DNA from: Methanobacteriota archaeon
GTDB lineage: Archaea; Altiarchaeota; Altiarchaeia; IMC4; QMZM01
Assembly: GCA_903930485.1 (NCBI GenBank)
Contig: CAIYYO010000044.1
Coordinates: 1 to 8,878, forward strand
Reading direction: 5' to 3'
DNA: 8,878 nt
Positions 1 to 6,022 of this stretch are shown here, one piece after another (position 1 is the first letter of the stretch; each line of letters starts with the position of its first letter). The notes below the pieces were generated by a model. That model did no database searches and was not told where the DNA came from. It was given only the letters and a program-made list of their open reading frames with translations. A program made the position numbers and the translations under genes.

Positions 1-506
1 ATCGTATCAGTCCCGTGTGTTACGACGACGCCGCTCACGCCGGCTTTTATCTCGTGAAAAACTTCTTCCGCGATCTTTTTCCAGTCCCCTGGAACGATGT
101 TTTCGGAGAATTTATTGAAGACCTGTTTCACCCGCACGTTAGCTATTTCCTCCAGTTCAGGCACTGCCGACACCAGTTTCTCAGCTGTGAACGCTGAATG
201 CACGCCTCCGGTGAGATAGTCGACCCTGCTCGCTATAGTCCCGCCTGTGGCGAGAACGCTTATCGTCGGTTTGGAGGCGTCGGTCTCGGGCTTGCGCGCC
301 TTGTATTCCTCAGTCTCCCTTTTTTCGTGCACTTCCTTTATGCTCTTGATCTTGTCAACCCTTATCCCGATATTGTATCCGTTGTCGAGCTTTATCACCA
401 TGTGTTCCTTGTCCGCAAGCTGCGGCCTCTCCATGACTATCCCGGTGAACCTGCCGTCTGTCGTCTCTATCTCTACCTTGCTCCCTGGCTTGTTTTTTGC
501 GTCCAT
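1..506 (-). CDS. gatD: Glu-tRNA(Gln) amidotransferase subunit D, N-terminal part (cut by window edge)
   Basis: GatD is the glutamine-hydrolysing subunit of the archaeal GatDE complex. It frees ammonia that GatE uses to turn Glu-tRNA(Gln) into Gln-tRNA(Gln) in the cytoplasm. Only the first 168 codons are present; the family is about 420-440 residues. Residues 1-60 read as the small beta-barrel (Tudor/Sm-like) domain typical of GatD N-termini, followed by a charged linker. The asparaginase-like domain then begins with ISVLATGGTIAS (about 83-93, nucleophile Thr90). The second catalytic block, VVTHGTDT (about 161-168), lies at the window edge. The start is ATG at 506, whose N-terminus fits the family; AAGGA about 10 nt upstream is a weak ribosome-binding site. 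The gene begins inside the end of the macro-domain gene (34-nt overlap), so the two are very probably co-transcribed. The presence of the N-terminal domain argues against plain L-asparaginase. Confidence 0.9.
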   Translation of the reverse strand, partial: MDAKNKPGSKVEIETTDGRFTGIVMERPQLADKEHMVIKLDNGYNIGIRVDKIKSIKEVHEKRETEEYKARKPETDASKPTISVLATGGTIASRVDYLTGGVHSAFTAEKLVSAVPELEEIANVRVKQVFNKFSENIVPGDWKKIAEEVFHEIKAGVSGVVVTHGTDT

Positions 507-1012
507 TTCAAGAATTCCTTAAATAATTCATCATCCAATGCGACTAATATGACTTTTTCTATGCTCCTCGTCTTGGCGTTCTCATAGTCGGCCGAGAACC
601 TTCTGATGGTGCGGATCATCGTTTCCGCAGCCTCGCCTTTCCCGACGCCGCCTACGCCGGTCCCCATCCCGGGGAAAGCTATGGATTTCGCGCCGAGACG
701 GTTGCCGAGGTGCAACGCCGCATATGTCGCCTTTTCGACGTTCTCCTCAGGGATTTTTTCCGCCGGCGATCTCATCGTCGGGGCGTGTATCACGAATCCT
801 GAGGGCAGGCTTCCGGCCGTCGTGGAGACGGCCCCGCCAACGTTTATCGGGGCTTTCTCCATCGCCTCTTTCTCTATTATGTCTCCCCCGGCTCTTTTGA
901 TGGCCAGTGCCGCTCCGCCGCCCATCGACCCGCCGCCGTTCGCCGGATTAACTATGGCATCGCATCCGAGAGTCGTTATGTCCCCTTTGGTGACTATGAT
1001 ACGTATCGTCAT
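473..1012 (-). CDS. Macro-domain protein (ADP-ribose binding/processing)
   Basis: This 179-residue single-domain protein has the macro-domain hallmarks. There is a DAIVNPAN motif at residues 18-25, in which Asp18 would contact adenine. A glycine-rich GGGAALAIKRAGG loop lies at about 31-43, a VIHAPTM strand at about 74-80, and the phosphate-binding loop PGMGTGVGGV at 114-123. Family members bind ADP-ribose and some remove ADP-ribose from proteins or nucleic acids or hydrolyse related metabolites. Which of these applies cannot be read from sequence. The overall pattern looks closer to the compact Af1521/Appr-1''-p class than to zinc-containing macro enzymes. It is first in a minus-strand unit with gatD. 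The start ATG at 1012 has no good ribosome-binding site but sits 27 nt from a TATA-like element, which suggests a leaderless mRNA. Confidence 0.88.
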   Translation of the reverse strand: MTIRIIVTKGDITTLGCDAIVNPANGGGSMGGGAALAIKRAGGDIIEKEAMEKAPINVGGAVSTTAGSLPSGFVIHAPTMRSPAEKIPEENVEKATYAALHLGNRLGAKSIAFPGMGTGVGGVGKGEAAETMIRTIRRFSADYENAKTRSIEKVILVALDDELFKEFLKWTQKTSQGAR

Positions 1013-1034
1013 GTTCTTCTTATGCCGTATATTA

Positions 1035-1043
1035 TTTATTAAA
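1035..1043. promoter_or_regulatory. Shared TATA-like element of a divergent leaderless promoter
   Basis: TTTATTAAA, nearly its own reverse complement, is centred at 1039 in the 53-nt gap between divergent genes. Its centre is exactly 27 nt from the A of the plus-strand ATG (1066) and 27 nt from the A of the minus-strand ATG (1012). Archaeal TATA boxes are usually centred about 26-27 nt before the transcription start, so both mRNAs would begin at or next to their start codons. Neither gene has a clear ribosome-binding site, which fits. Promoter function is inferred. Confidence 0.55.
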
Positions 1044-1065
1044 GCTTAGGTACTAATATTAGGGT

Positions 1066-1221
1066 ATGAAGAGGTGTGTGAGCTGCGGCAGGGAAGTCAA
1101 GCAGAATTACGTCGAATTCAAGTGTCCTTCCTGCGGCAAAACAGAAGTAGTCAGGTGCACTTCCTGCCGTGTCCTGGGCACGAAATACACGTGCGCCGAA
1201 TGCAGTTTCACGGGCCCCTAG
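1066..1221 (+). CDS. C4 zinc-ribbon micro-protein (COG2888-like, HVO_2753 type)
   Basis: This 51-residue protein has four CxxC knuckles: Cys4/7, 20/23, 31/34 and 43/46. They appear in CVSCG, CPSCG, CTSCR and CAECS contexts, enough for two zinc sites. The size and arrangement match a conserved archaeal family of very small zinc-ribbon proteins predicted to bind RNA and act in translation. In haloarchaea the family includes HVO_2753. In many archaea the gene neighbours that for elongation factor 1-beta; here it neighbours sua5. The ATG at 1066 lacks a Shine-Dalgarno sequence and lies 27 nt from the TATA-like element, so a leaderless mRNA is likely. The stop at 1219-1221 is 11 nt before the sua5 start, which indicates one transcript. 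The molecular function is not established from sequence. Confidence 0.88.
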   Translation: MKRCVSCGREVKQNYVEFKCPSCGKTEVVRCTSCRVLGTKYTCAECSFTGP

Positions 1222-1232
1222 GACCCGGAAAA

Positions 1233-1811
1233 ATGAAGCTGCTGCGGATCGACGCAGAAAACCCGGAAAAAGGGCTTGTTTCTTATGCTGCCAAAGCGAT
1301 ATCAGACGGCAAGACCATCATTTACCCGACGGATACTGTTTACGGCCTTGGATGCTCCATGAATTCTGTAAAAGCCGTCCGCAATGTCTACGCCTTAAAA
1401 AAGCGCGACTTGAATAAGCCCCTTTCTATCGCCTTTCCCGACCTGGAAACTGCAAAAAGATACGTGCTGTTGGACGCGAGAGAAGAGGCATTCATTAAAG
1501 AATGCCTCGGCAAGCCGTATACTTTCATTGTCCGGAAAAGAGTTAACGTCCCAGACAACGTGACGTCGGGCTTGGACTCCGTCGGGATTCGGATAATAGA
1601 TCACCCGATCGTAAAAGGAATCATCGCAGCCGCAGGCGTGCCGATAATCTCGACTTCAGCCAACCTTTCGGGAAAAAAGCCCCCGGCAGAATGCGGTGAA
1701 ATAGATAAAGAGCTTCTTGAGAATGTCGACATCGTGATAGACTCTGGCAGATGCTTGATCGGCACTCCTTCGAAGATCGTCGACCTGCGGACGGGAAAGA
1801 CCCTGAGATAG
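1233..1811 (+). CDS. sua5: Threonylcarbamoyl-AMP synthase, YrdC/Sua5 family
   Basis: The enzyme makes threonylcarbamoyl-AMP from threonine, bicarbonate and ATP. This is the first step of t6A formation at position 37 of ANN-decoding tRNAs, after which Kae1/KEOPS transfers the group. The 192-residue protein is a complete single YrdC domain. It has the YPTDTVYGLGC block (31-41), the KKR...KPLSI segment (56-66) with conserved Lys/Arg, and STSANLSG (140-147). It lacks the C-terminal Sua5 extension of longer homologues, so it is closer in size to bacterial TsaC. The start is ATG at 1233. The frame stays open upstream to 1074, but that stretch overlaps the zinc-ribbon gene and does not resemble YrdC. 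The gene is second in a two-gene plus-strand unit and ends 4 bp from the convergent nadC stop. Confidence 0.92.
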   Translation: MKLLRIDAENPEKGLVSYAAKAISDGKTIIYPTDTVYGLGCSMNSVKAVRNVYALKKRDLNKPLSIAFPDLETAKRYVLLDAREEAFIKECLGKPYTFIVRKRVNVPDNVTSGLDSVGIRIIDHPIVKGIIAAAGVPIISTSANLSGKKPPAECGEIDKELLENVDIVIDSGRCLIGTPSKIVDLRTGKTLR

Positions 1812-1815
1812 CCAT

Positions 1816-2655
1816 TCACAATATTTCCAGGCTTATATCCATGGCCGGGGCCGAGTGCGTTAGGCGGCCTATCGAAAGGATGTCTGCGCCGGTCTTTGCA
1901 TATTCGGCTACGTTCTCGAATGTTATGCCTCCAGATGCCTCGATCAGTACGTTGTCGCGCAATCCCTTCTTCTCCAAAAGCGAGACAGTCTTCCTGACTC
2001 CTGCGACTGTCATATTATCCAGCAGTATAATGTCTGCGCCGCATGCCGCGGCTTCCAATGCGTCCTCCGGCCGAGTCACCTCGATTTCAATCTTGTGGGC
2101 AAACGATGTTTCATGCTTCGCTTTTTTCAATGCCTCCCTTACGCTTCCGAAAAGACGCAGGTGATTGTCCTTAATCAGGACTTCATCCCCGAGCCCGAGA
2201 CGGTGAGTGTCCCCGCCCCCGAGACCGACTGCTTTCTTCTCGAAGAAACCGAAGGACGGCGTCGTTTTCCGTGTAGCTGCGATCCTTATTTTGGGGTTCG
2301 CTTTGGACGCTTTGTCCACGAATAGACGGGTCAGCGTGCTTATCCCGGACATCCTGGAGAGGATGTTCAGAGCAGTTCTCTCGGCTATGAGAATGTCTCT
2401 GGAGTTGCCTTGTAAGAGGAATATTTTGTCTGATTTTCTTACCTTGCCCCCATCGGGGACTTTGCAGACGTATCCGATGCCGAATAGTTTGAAAAGGACG
2501 GACAGCTCATACACCCCGGAAACGATGCCGGAATCCTTGACTATTATCTCGGCCTTCACCGTCTTCTCAGGCGTGAAAGAAGTCGTTATGTCTGAAACTC
2601 CAGTATCCTGGTACACCATTTCGAGAAGCTTTTCTTCGAGTTGTTTTCCCCTCAT
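1816..2655 (-). CDS. nadC: Nicotinate-nucleotide pyrophosphorylase (quinolinate phosphoribosyltransferase)
   Basis: NadC converts quinolinate and PRPP to nicotinate mononucleotide, CO2 and pyrophosphate in de novo NAD synthesis. The 279 residues match the usual family length. Visible landmarks are ERTALNILSRMSGI (92-105), ATRKTTP (127-133), the GLGGGDTHRLGLGDEVLIKDNH block (144-165), EVT and DIILLDNM toward the C-terminal barrel, then EASGGI and SIGRLTHS near the end. Arg93, Arg129, Lys130, His151, Arg152 and Lys162 are at the positions expected to bind quinolinate and PRPP phosphates. TRKTTP usually continues with Gly; here Ser-Phe follows, a mild deviation. The related ModD family is less likely given the good fit to NadC. 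The start ATG at 2655 lies 9 nt after the stop of the pilin-like gene, so the two are probably co-transcribed. No nadA or nadB gene is present in the window. Confidence 0.92.
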   Translation of the reverse strand: MRGKQLEEKLLEMVYQDTGVSDITTSFTPEKTVKAEIIVKDSGIVSGVYELSVLFKLFGIGYVCKVPDGGKVRKSDKIFLLQGNSRDILIAERTALNILSRMSGISTLTRLFVDKASKANPKIRIAATRKTTPSFGFFEKKAVGLGGGDTHRLGLGDEVLIKDNHLRLFGSVREALKKAKHETSFAHKIEIEVTRPEDALEAAACGADIILLDNMTVAGVRKTVSLLEKKGLRDNVLIEASGGITFENVAEYAKTGADILSIGRLTHSAPAMDISLEIL

Positions 2656-2664
2656 TTTTTTTCC

Positions 2665-3459
2665 TTATTTCTTCATCCAGCATACCAGCTCTACGGTGAC
2701 CGGACCCCACATCGACCTCACGTTGCCTACGACGGCCATATCTATTCTTACGTCGTCAGCGGTAAATGTAGCATCTATTTTGCCGTCGTGCCCTGCGTCA
2801 AGTCTGGTGAAAAATAGTCGGTATACGGCATCGTCGGCCGCGCTCTGGTGGTCATAATCGATGCTGTCGTTGGTATAATTGCATTGGGCGACACCCGTGT
2901 AGGAGCTTGGAAGCCGCATATATGCCTTGGTATTGTCCCAGAACTTTATCGTCCAGTTGCAGCCGTCCTGTTTCTTGTAAACCGCCCCGTACGAGACATT
3001 CGTCGAGTTTATGCTGGCGCGCGCGACATACGCCTGCGTCGGCTGCCCGGACTGGTAGCCGGTAAGTATCCTTTCGGAATGAGTCCAAATCTTTGAATCG
3101 TTCATCGAGAGCCCGGAGGTGTCGTTGCACACGTCGCTTCCGTTTATCAGGAGCTTATAGCCCATCCTATCAGGCACCAGATCCGACAGATAATTCCTCG
3201 CGATGTCCCGGGCACTAGTCCAATGATACGACGACGTGTTGCCTTCGGCAAGAGCCCATTCGTCGCATATCTGGTCTAGGACTCCCTTCTTGTTCAGGAC
3301 CTCCATAACGTCCTCGGAGACATAATGGATCTCTTTGAACTCCAGGTCCTCGTTTCCCCGCAAATTTCCCTGCATCTCAAGGATCATGAAGAAGATTATC
3401 ATTACAAGCGTCAAGGCAAGGAGGGCGTCAAGAGAGAGGACATAGCCTTTTTTCATCAT
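2665..3459 (-). CDS. Pilin-like, membrane-anchored surface protein rich in N-glycosylation sequons
   Basis: No enzyme family is recognised. From ATG at 3459 the protein has 264 residues. The N-terminus MMKKGYVLSLDALLALT continues into a hydrophobic stretch of about 20 residues. This resembles archaeal class III (type IV pilin-like) signals, with cleavage expected after Gly5, although the usual Glu at mature position 5 is absent. The rest is polar and would face outside the cell. It has at least nine N-X-S/T sequons (for example NTS, NGS, NDT, NWT, NYT) and four or more cysteines. It could be a minor pilin, pseudopilin or other surface subunit. An in-frame TTG at 3474 extends the frame, but the two adjacent ATGs (3459, 3456) immediately before the KKG motif are better starts. 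A T-rich CTATTTTTAG lies about 26 nt upstream. The gene follows purM and precedes nadC by 9 nt. Confidence 0.65.
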   Translation of the reverse strand: MMKKGYVLSLDALLALTLVMIIFFMILEMQGNLRGNEDLEFKEIHYVSEDVMEVLNKKGVLDQICDEWALAEGNTSSYHWTSARDIARNYLSDLVPDRMGYKLLINGSDVCNDTSGLSMNDSKIWTHSERILTGYQSGQPTQAYVARASINSTNVSYGAVYKKQDGCNWTIKFWDNTKAYMRLPSSYTGVAQCNYTNDSIDYDHQSAADDAVYRLFFTRLDAGHDGKIDATFTADDVRIDMAVVGNVRSMWGPVTVELVCWMKK

Positions 3460-3507
3460 TAAACTATTATGCAAGGACCTAAAAATAGGTTACTCTCAAA
3501 AGAGGGC

Positions 3508-4524
3508 TCATTTAGTTCCTTCAAGAACGAAAACATTCCCGGCCTTGGATATCCTCACGCCCGGCTCCGGAACCACGCGACCTATCTCATAAATATCGAA
3601 TTTCTGTCCGTATTCCTGGACAATCTTCTTAGCATCAGCTTCCGCTGCGATAACACAGAACCCGACCCCCATATTGAAGGTCCGGTACATCTCCTTATCC
3701 GGAACATTGCCGAGCTCCTGAAGCTTCTTGAAAACCATTCCCTCCTGTATCTTGTCGAGCAGGAAACCGTATTTCGTAGACCTGCCGAGATTCAAGAATC
3801 CGCTGCCGGTTATATGAGCCAGTCCGTGGACGTCGTACTTGCCAATCAGCTCTAGGACTTCTTTAACATATATCCTTGTCGGCGTAAGGATCATCGTCCA
3901 CATGGTCTTCGGAAGGATCTTCCTTGCAAGAGTGAATCCGTTGCTGTGCACGCCCGAGCTCTTCATCCCCAGGACGACGTCCCCGGGCGCTATCTTTTCC
4001 CCGGTTATGATCTTGTCTTTCTTGACGACCCCTATAACTGTCGCGGCCAGGTCGAATCCTCTATCGTCGACTCCCTTTATTATTTCAGGGAGCGTCGCCG
4101 TCTCGCCGCCGACGACCGCGATCCCTGCCTGCCTCGCGCCTTCGTAGATGCCGGCTGCAAGGTCTCTTGCAAGATCCGGGTCTATCTTCGTGAAAGCCAT
4201 GTAATCCACCATTGCTATCGGCTCGGCGCCGAGACAAATCGCATCGTTCACGTTCATGGCTACGAGGTCTATTCCCACGGTGTCGAATTTCTTCAGCTCC
4301 TGTGCGACGAGCACCTTAGAGCCTACGCCGTCCATGCACACTGCGAGGGCATAGTCGCCCATGTCTATGACGTTCGCGTAGGAGCCGACGTCGCTCAAGA
4401 CTTCGCCCACTTTTCCTTTACGGAAATCGAACGTCTTGGACACCCATTTCTTTATGTTCTTTATCGCCAGAACTTCCCGGTCTATGTTCACGCCGGCTTT
4501 GCTGTAAGTCATTTCTTCAGGCAT
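3508..4524 (-). CDS. purM: Phosphoribosylformylglycinamidine cyclo-ligase (AIR synthetase)
   Basis: PurM closes the imidazole ring, turning FGAM and ATP into aminoimidazole ribonucleotide, the fifth step of de novo purine synthesis. The 338 residues are the normal full length of this homodimeric ATP-grasp-unrelated PurM/HypE-type fold. The N-terminal MTYSKAGVNID (5-15) is the family signature. It is followed by CMDGVGSK (63-70), GIDLVAMNVNDAICLGAEP (84-102), VVGGETATLPEI and the GVHSNGFTLARKIL block in the middle. The start is ATG at 4524; a second ATG four codons later (4512) is possible and would still keep the signature. A CTATATC box 34 nt upstream suggests a short leader or leaderless mRNA. 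No other pur gene is in the window, so the pathway is dispersed. Confidence 0.95.
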   Translation of the reverse strand: MPEEMTYSKAGVNIDREVLAIKNIKKWVSKTFDFRKGKVGEVLSDVGSYANVIDMGDYALAVCMDGVGSKVLVAQELKKFDTVGIDLVAMNVNDAICLGAEPIAMVDYMAFTKIDPDLARDLAAGIYEGARQAGIAVVGGETATLPEIIKGVDDRGFDLAATVIGVVKKDKIITGEKIAPGDVVLGMKSSGVHSNGFTLARKILPKTMWTMILTPTRIYVKEVLELIGKYDVHGLAHITGSGFLNLGRSTKYGFLLDKIQEGMVFKKLQELGNVPDKEMYRTFNMGVGFCVIAAEADAKKIVQEYGQKFDIYEIGRVVPEPGVRISKAGNVFVLEGTK

Positions 4525-4554
4525 TTTAGATCAACTCTGGAAAATAAGATTATT

Positions 4555-4561
4555 GATATAG
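4555..4561 (-). promoter_or_regulatory. Candidate TATA box upstream of purM
   Basis: On the minus strand CTATATC is centred at 4558, 34 nt before the purM ATG, in the 70-nt gap after the NFACT-R gene. Transcription would start near the A at 4531 with a leader of about 7 nt. The same heptamer precedes spt5, and a one-base variant (TTATATC) precedes the lipoprotein gene. Position and composition fit an archaeal TATA box; function is inferred. Confidence 0.45.
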
Positions 4562-4594
4562 TTTTCACAGCCTTAAAATATGTCCTGCCAAAAT

Positions 4595-5431
4595 CTAGGG
4601 GACGACCCTGCCTTTTCCGCCAGGGATGAGGCGCTGTATCTCTTCAAGGGGTACGGTTTTTATCCATTCGGCGTCTTCTTTGCCTGCTTTTTTCAGGGCC
4701 TGGTTCTTTATCTGCTTTGCAAGCTCTTCTGATTTCATGTCGCCGGGAGTCACCTTGACGAGATAACGAGTCCGGGCCTCGACGGCCGAGGCAGGGCCCA
4801 CGGTCACGGATTCTTCGGCGCCCTTTACGAATCCGACTGCTATCTGCAGCCGCAGGCCGCGCAGCCACTCTTTTTTTCCGTTGATCATGAAGGCCCCTTT
4901 GCCCAGGTATTCGCCGCTCGGCGGGGTCTTCGAGACCTGTTCGGGGGTTACATAATATACATCGCATGAGCCGACGCCGAGCTTCCATGCCTTTGAATAT
5001 GCGGCCGCGGCGTCGCCTGTTTCACGCAGGGTGCTTTCCGGCACTTCCTTGCGGTCAGGATTCTTTACCACGAAAAAAGGGGCTCCGTGGACGTCTGCGT
5101 GGAAGACGATATCGTCTTTCTCTGTGTGTTTTTTTATGAGTATATCGTTGGTCGTCGCGTCTTTCCCGCCTATGACGAAGAAGCCGTCGCTGGAATGAAA
5201 AGAGTGGAACTTGTCGAACCACTTCTTATCTTTTTCTCTTCTCGCTTTCGGAGCGCTTACGCCGACTGAAACTTCGTGCTTCTCCTCGAGGTCGCGGATC
5301 TTTTTCCGCGTGTCGTCGAGGGCCTTTCTCGCTCCGACCAGCTTCTGCTTGGCCTTCTTGGCTTCTTCATAAAAAGACTCGGCATTGGCTGCAGCGGTTT
5401 TGCGGGCATCCAGCCGGATAGTGCGCTCCAT
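4595..5431 (-). CDS. Stand-alone NFACT-R domain protein (C-terminal half of RqcH/Rqc2/NEMF type)
   Basis: Full-length RqcH/Rqc2/NEMF proteins bind split, stalled large ribosomal subunits and recruit tRNA to tail the nascent chain. This 278-residue protein contains only the rear part. A charged coiled-coil region comes first (about 8-52, from LDARKTAAANAESFYEEAKK). The NFACT-R (DUF814) core follows with KKWFDKFHSFHSSDGFFVIG (69-88), GGKDATTNDILIKKH (88-102) and DDIVFHADVHGAPFFVVKN (106-124). A lysine-rich tail ends the protein. The NFACT-N domain of roughly 350-400 residues that should come first, with its tRNA-contacting residues, is absent, and the next gene upstream is unrelated. The ATG at 5431 falls at the start of the coiled coil, so this looks like a clean domain split, not decay. 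Stand-alone NFACT-R proteins are known and have been suggested to bind or modify RNA. Confidence 0.87.
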   Translation of the reverse strand: MERTIRLDARKTAAANAESFYEEAKKAKQKLVGARKALDDTRKKIRDLEEKHEVSVGVSAPKARREKDKKWFDKFHSFHSSDGFFVIGGKDATTNDILIKKHTEKDDIVFHADVHGAPFFVVKNPDRKEVPESTLRETGDAAAAYSKAWKLGVGSCDVYYVTPEQVSKTPPSGEYLGKGAFMINGKKEWLRGLRLQIAVGFVKGAEESVTVGPASAVEARTRYLVKVTPGDMKSEELAKQIKNQALKKAGKEDAEWIKTVPLEEIQRLIPGGKGRVVP

Positions 5432-5467
5432 TATAATGTTATTTGGCGGTGGAAAAGGATTAATCAG

Positions 5468-5474
5468 AAAAAAA
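5468..5474 (-). terminator. T7 tract after the lipoprotein gene
   Basis: Seven consecutive T residues on the minus strand immediately follow the TGA stop of the cysteine-rich protein gene. Archaeal RNA polymerase commonly terminates at U-runs without needing a hairpin. Partial read-through into the NFACT-R gene, whose ATG is about 37 nt further on, remains possible. Confidence 0.5.
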
Positions 5475-5972
5475 TCATTTGCCCATAATGCTGAGGTACC
5501 GGCCGGGTATCCACGATTCGTCCTTTGTCTTGTCGGCGCATTTCACAAGGTTCAGATAAGAAGACGCAAGGTCTGGATCCAGTTCCGGCGTCATGATGCA
5601 TATCTTTCCTTCAGATCTGCAGTCGGCCTTTACGCTTGCCCTAGCCACGCAATAGAACCCGTCTACGTCGCAGACCCAATACATGATCTGCTTCGTATCA
5701 TTTTCGCATATGCCTGTCACGTAATAGACGCCTTTCTCGTCTTCGCATGCCCCATTAGTCACATCGACCCTGCATTTGAATTTAGGGATGTATGTAGTCG
5801 TTGTTGCAATTGATTCCGTCGAGGTTGCCTGCAGAGCGGTTGTTCCGGAACACATGTCCGGGCTTGAAACCGACTTACCGTCTGAACAAAGATATATTCT
5901 TTGAGAGGTACAACCGTTGAACAGAGCCAACAAAAGGAGAACGTAAGGGACTTGTCTGAGAAAGGAATCCAT
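5475..5972 (-). CDS. Cysteine-rich secreted protein or lipoprotein, unknown function
   Basis: This 165-residue protein has no recognised family. It starts with a short polar N-terminus (MDSFLRQ) and a hydrophobic segment (about 8-18). Cys21 follows in an LFNGC context that loosely resembles a lipobox. Ten more cysteines follow (29, 41, 67, 76, 89, 101, 108, 118, 125, 145), an even number that suggests up to five disulfides in an extracellular domain. The segment YLCSDGKSVSSPDMC (27-41) resembles a short Cys-Asp-Gly motif found in many archaeal surface proteins (from memory). A Thr/Ser-rich linker spans about 44-60. The ATG at 5972 is 26 nt from a TTATATC box, which implies a leaderless mRNA. 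It occupies the place after rpl10 where the L12 gene is normally found, but nothing in it resembles L12. Confidence 0.7.
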   Translation of the reverse strand: MDSFLRQVPYVLLLLALFNGCTSQRIYLCSDGKSVSSPDMCSGTTALQATSTESIATTTTYIPKFKCRVDVTNGACEDEKGVYYVTGICENDTKQIMYWVCDVDGFYCVARASVKADCRSEGKICIMTPELDPDLASSYLNLVKCADKTKDESWIPGRYLSIMGK

Positions 5973-5994
5973 CGATTACTAATTAATCCAACTC

Positions 5995-6003
5995 GATATA
6001 AAA
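5995..6003 (-). promoter_or_regulatory. Candidate TATA box of the cysteine-rich protein gene
   Basis: The minus strand reads TTTTATATC, centred near 5998-5999 and about 26 nt before the ATG at 5972. That is the spacing expected for a leaderless archaeal transcript; no Shine-Dalgarno sequence is present. The box is the distal end of the T-rich terminator of rpl10, so terminator and promoter overlap. Confidence 0.55.
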
Positions 6004-6022
6004 GAGAAAAAGAGATAAAAAA
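6000..6022 (-). terminator. T-rich terminator after rpl10
   Basis: Starting 3 nt after the rpl10 TGA stop, the minus strand has T6, T5 and T4 runs separated by short ATCTC/CTC spacers. Multiple U-tracts without a hairpin are the usual form of archaeal termination, and this is the strongest such site in the window. It marks the end of the spt5-rpl11-rpl1-rpl10 cluster. Confidence 0.65.

Noticed and set aside
606..1049. Plus-strand open frame opposite the macro-domain gene
   Set aside because: The Pro/Ala/Ser-rich translation is a mirror of the Gly-rich macro-domain codons; the opposite frame has clear conserved motifs.
1074..1232. N-terminal extension of Sua5 back to 1074
   Set aside because: This stretch overlaps the zinc-ribbon gene in another frame and its translation does not resemble a YrdC N-terminus. 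ATG at 1233 gives the standard start.
3460..3474. TTG start five codons upstream for the pilin-like protein
   Set aside because: The tandem ATGs at 3459/3456 sit directly before the KKG signal motif and are correctly spaced from a T-rich box. The extension would put extra polar residues before the signal.
5475..5972. Divergent L12 in the slot after rpl10
   Set aside because: The protein has a signal-like N-terminus and many cysteines, and lacks the acidic Ala/Glu hinge and GLxxLFG tail of L12.
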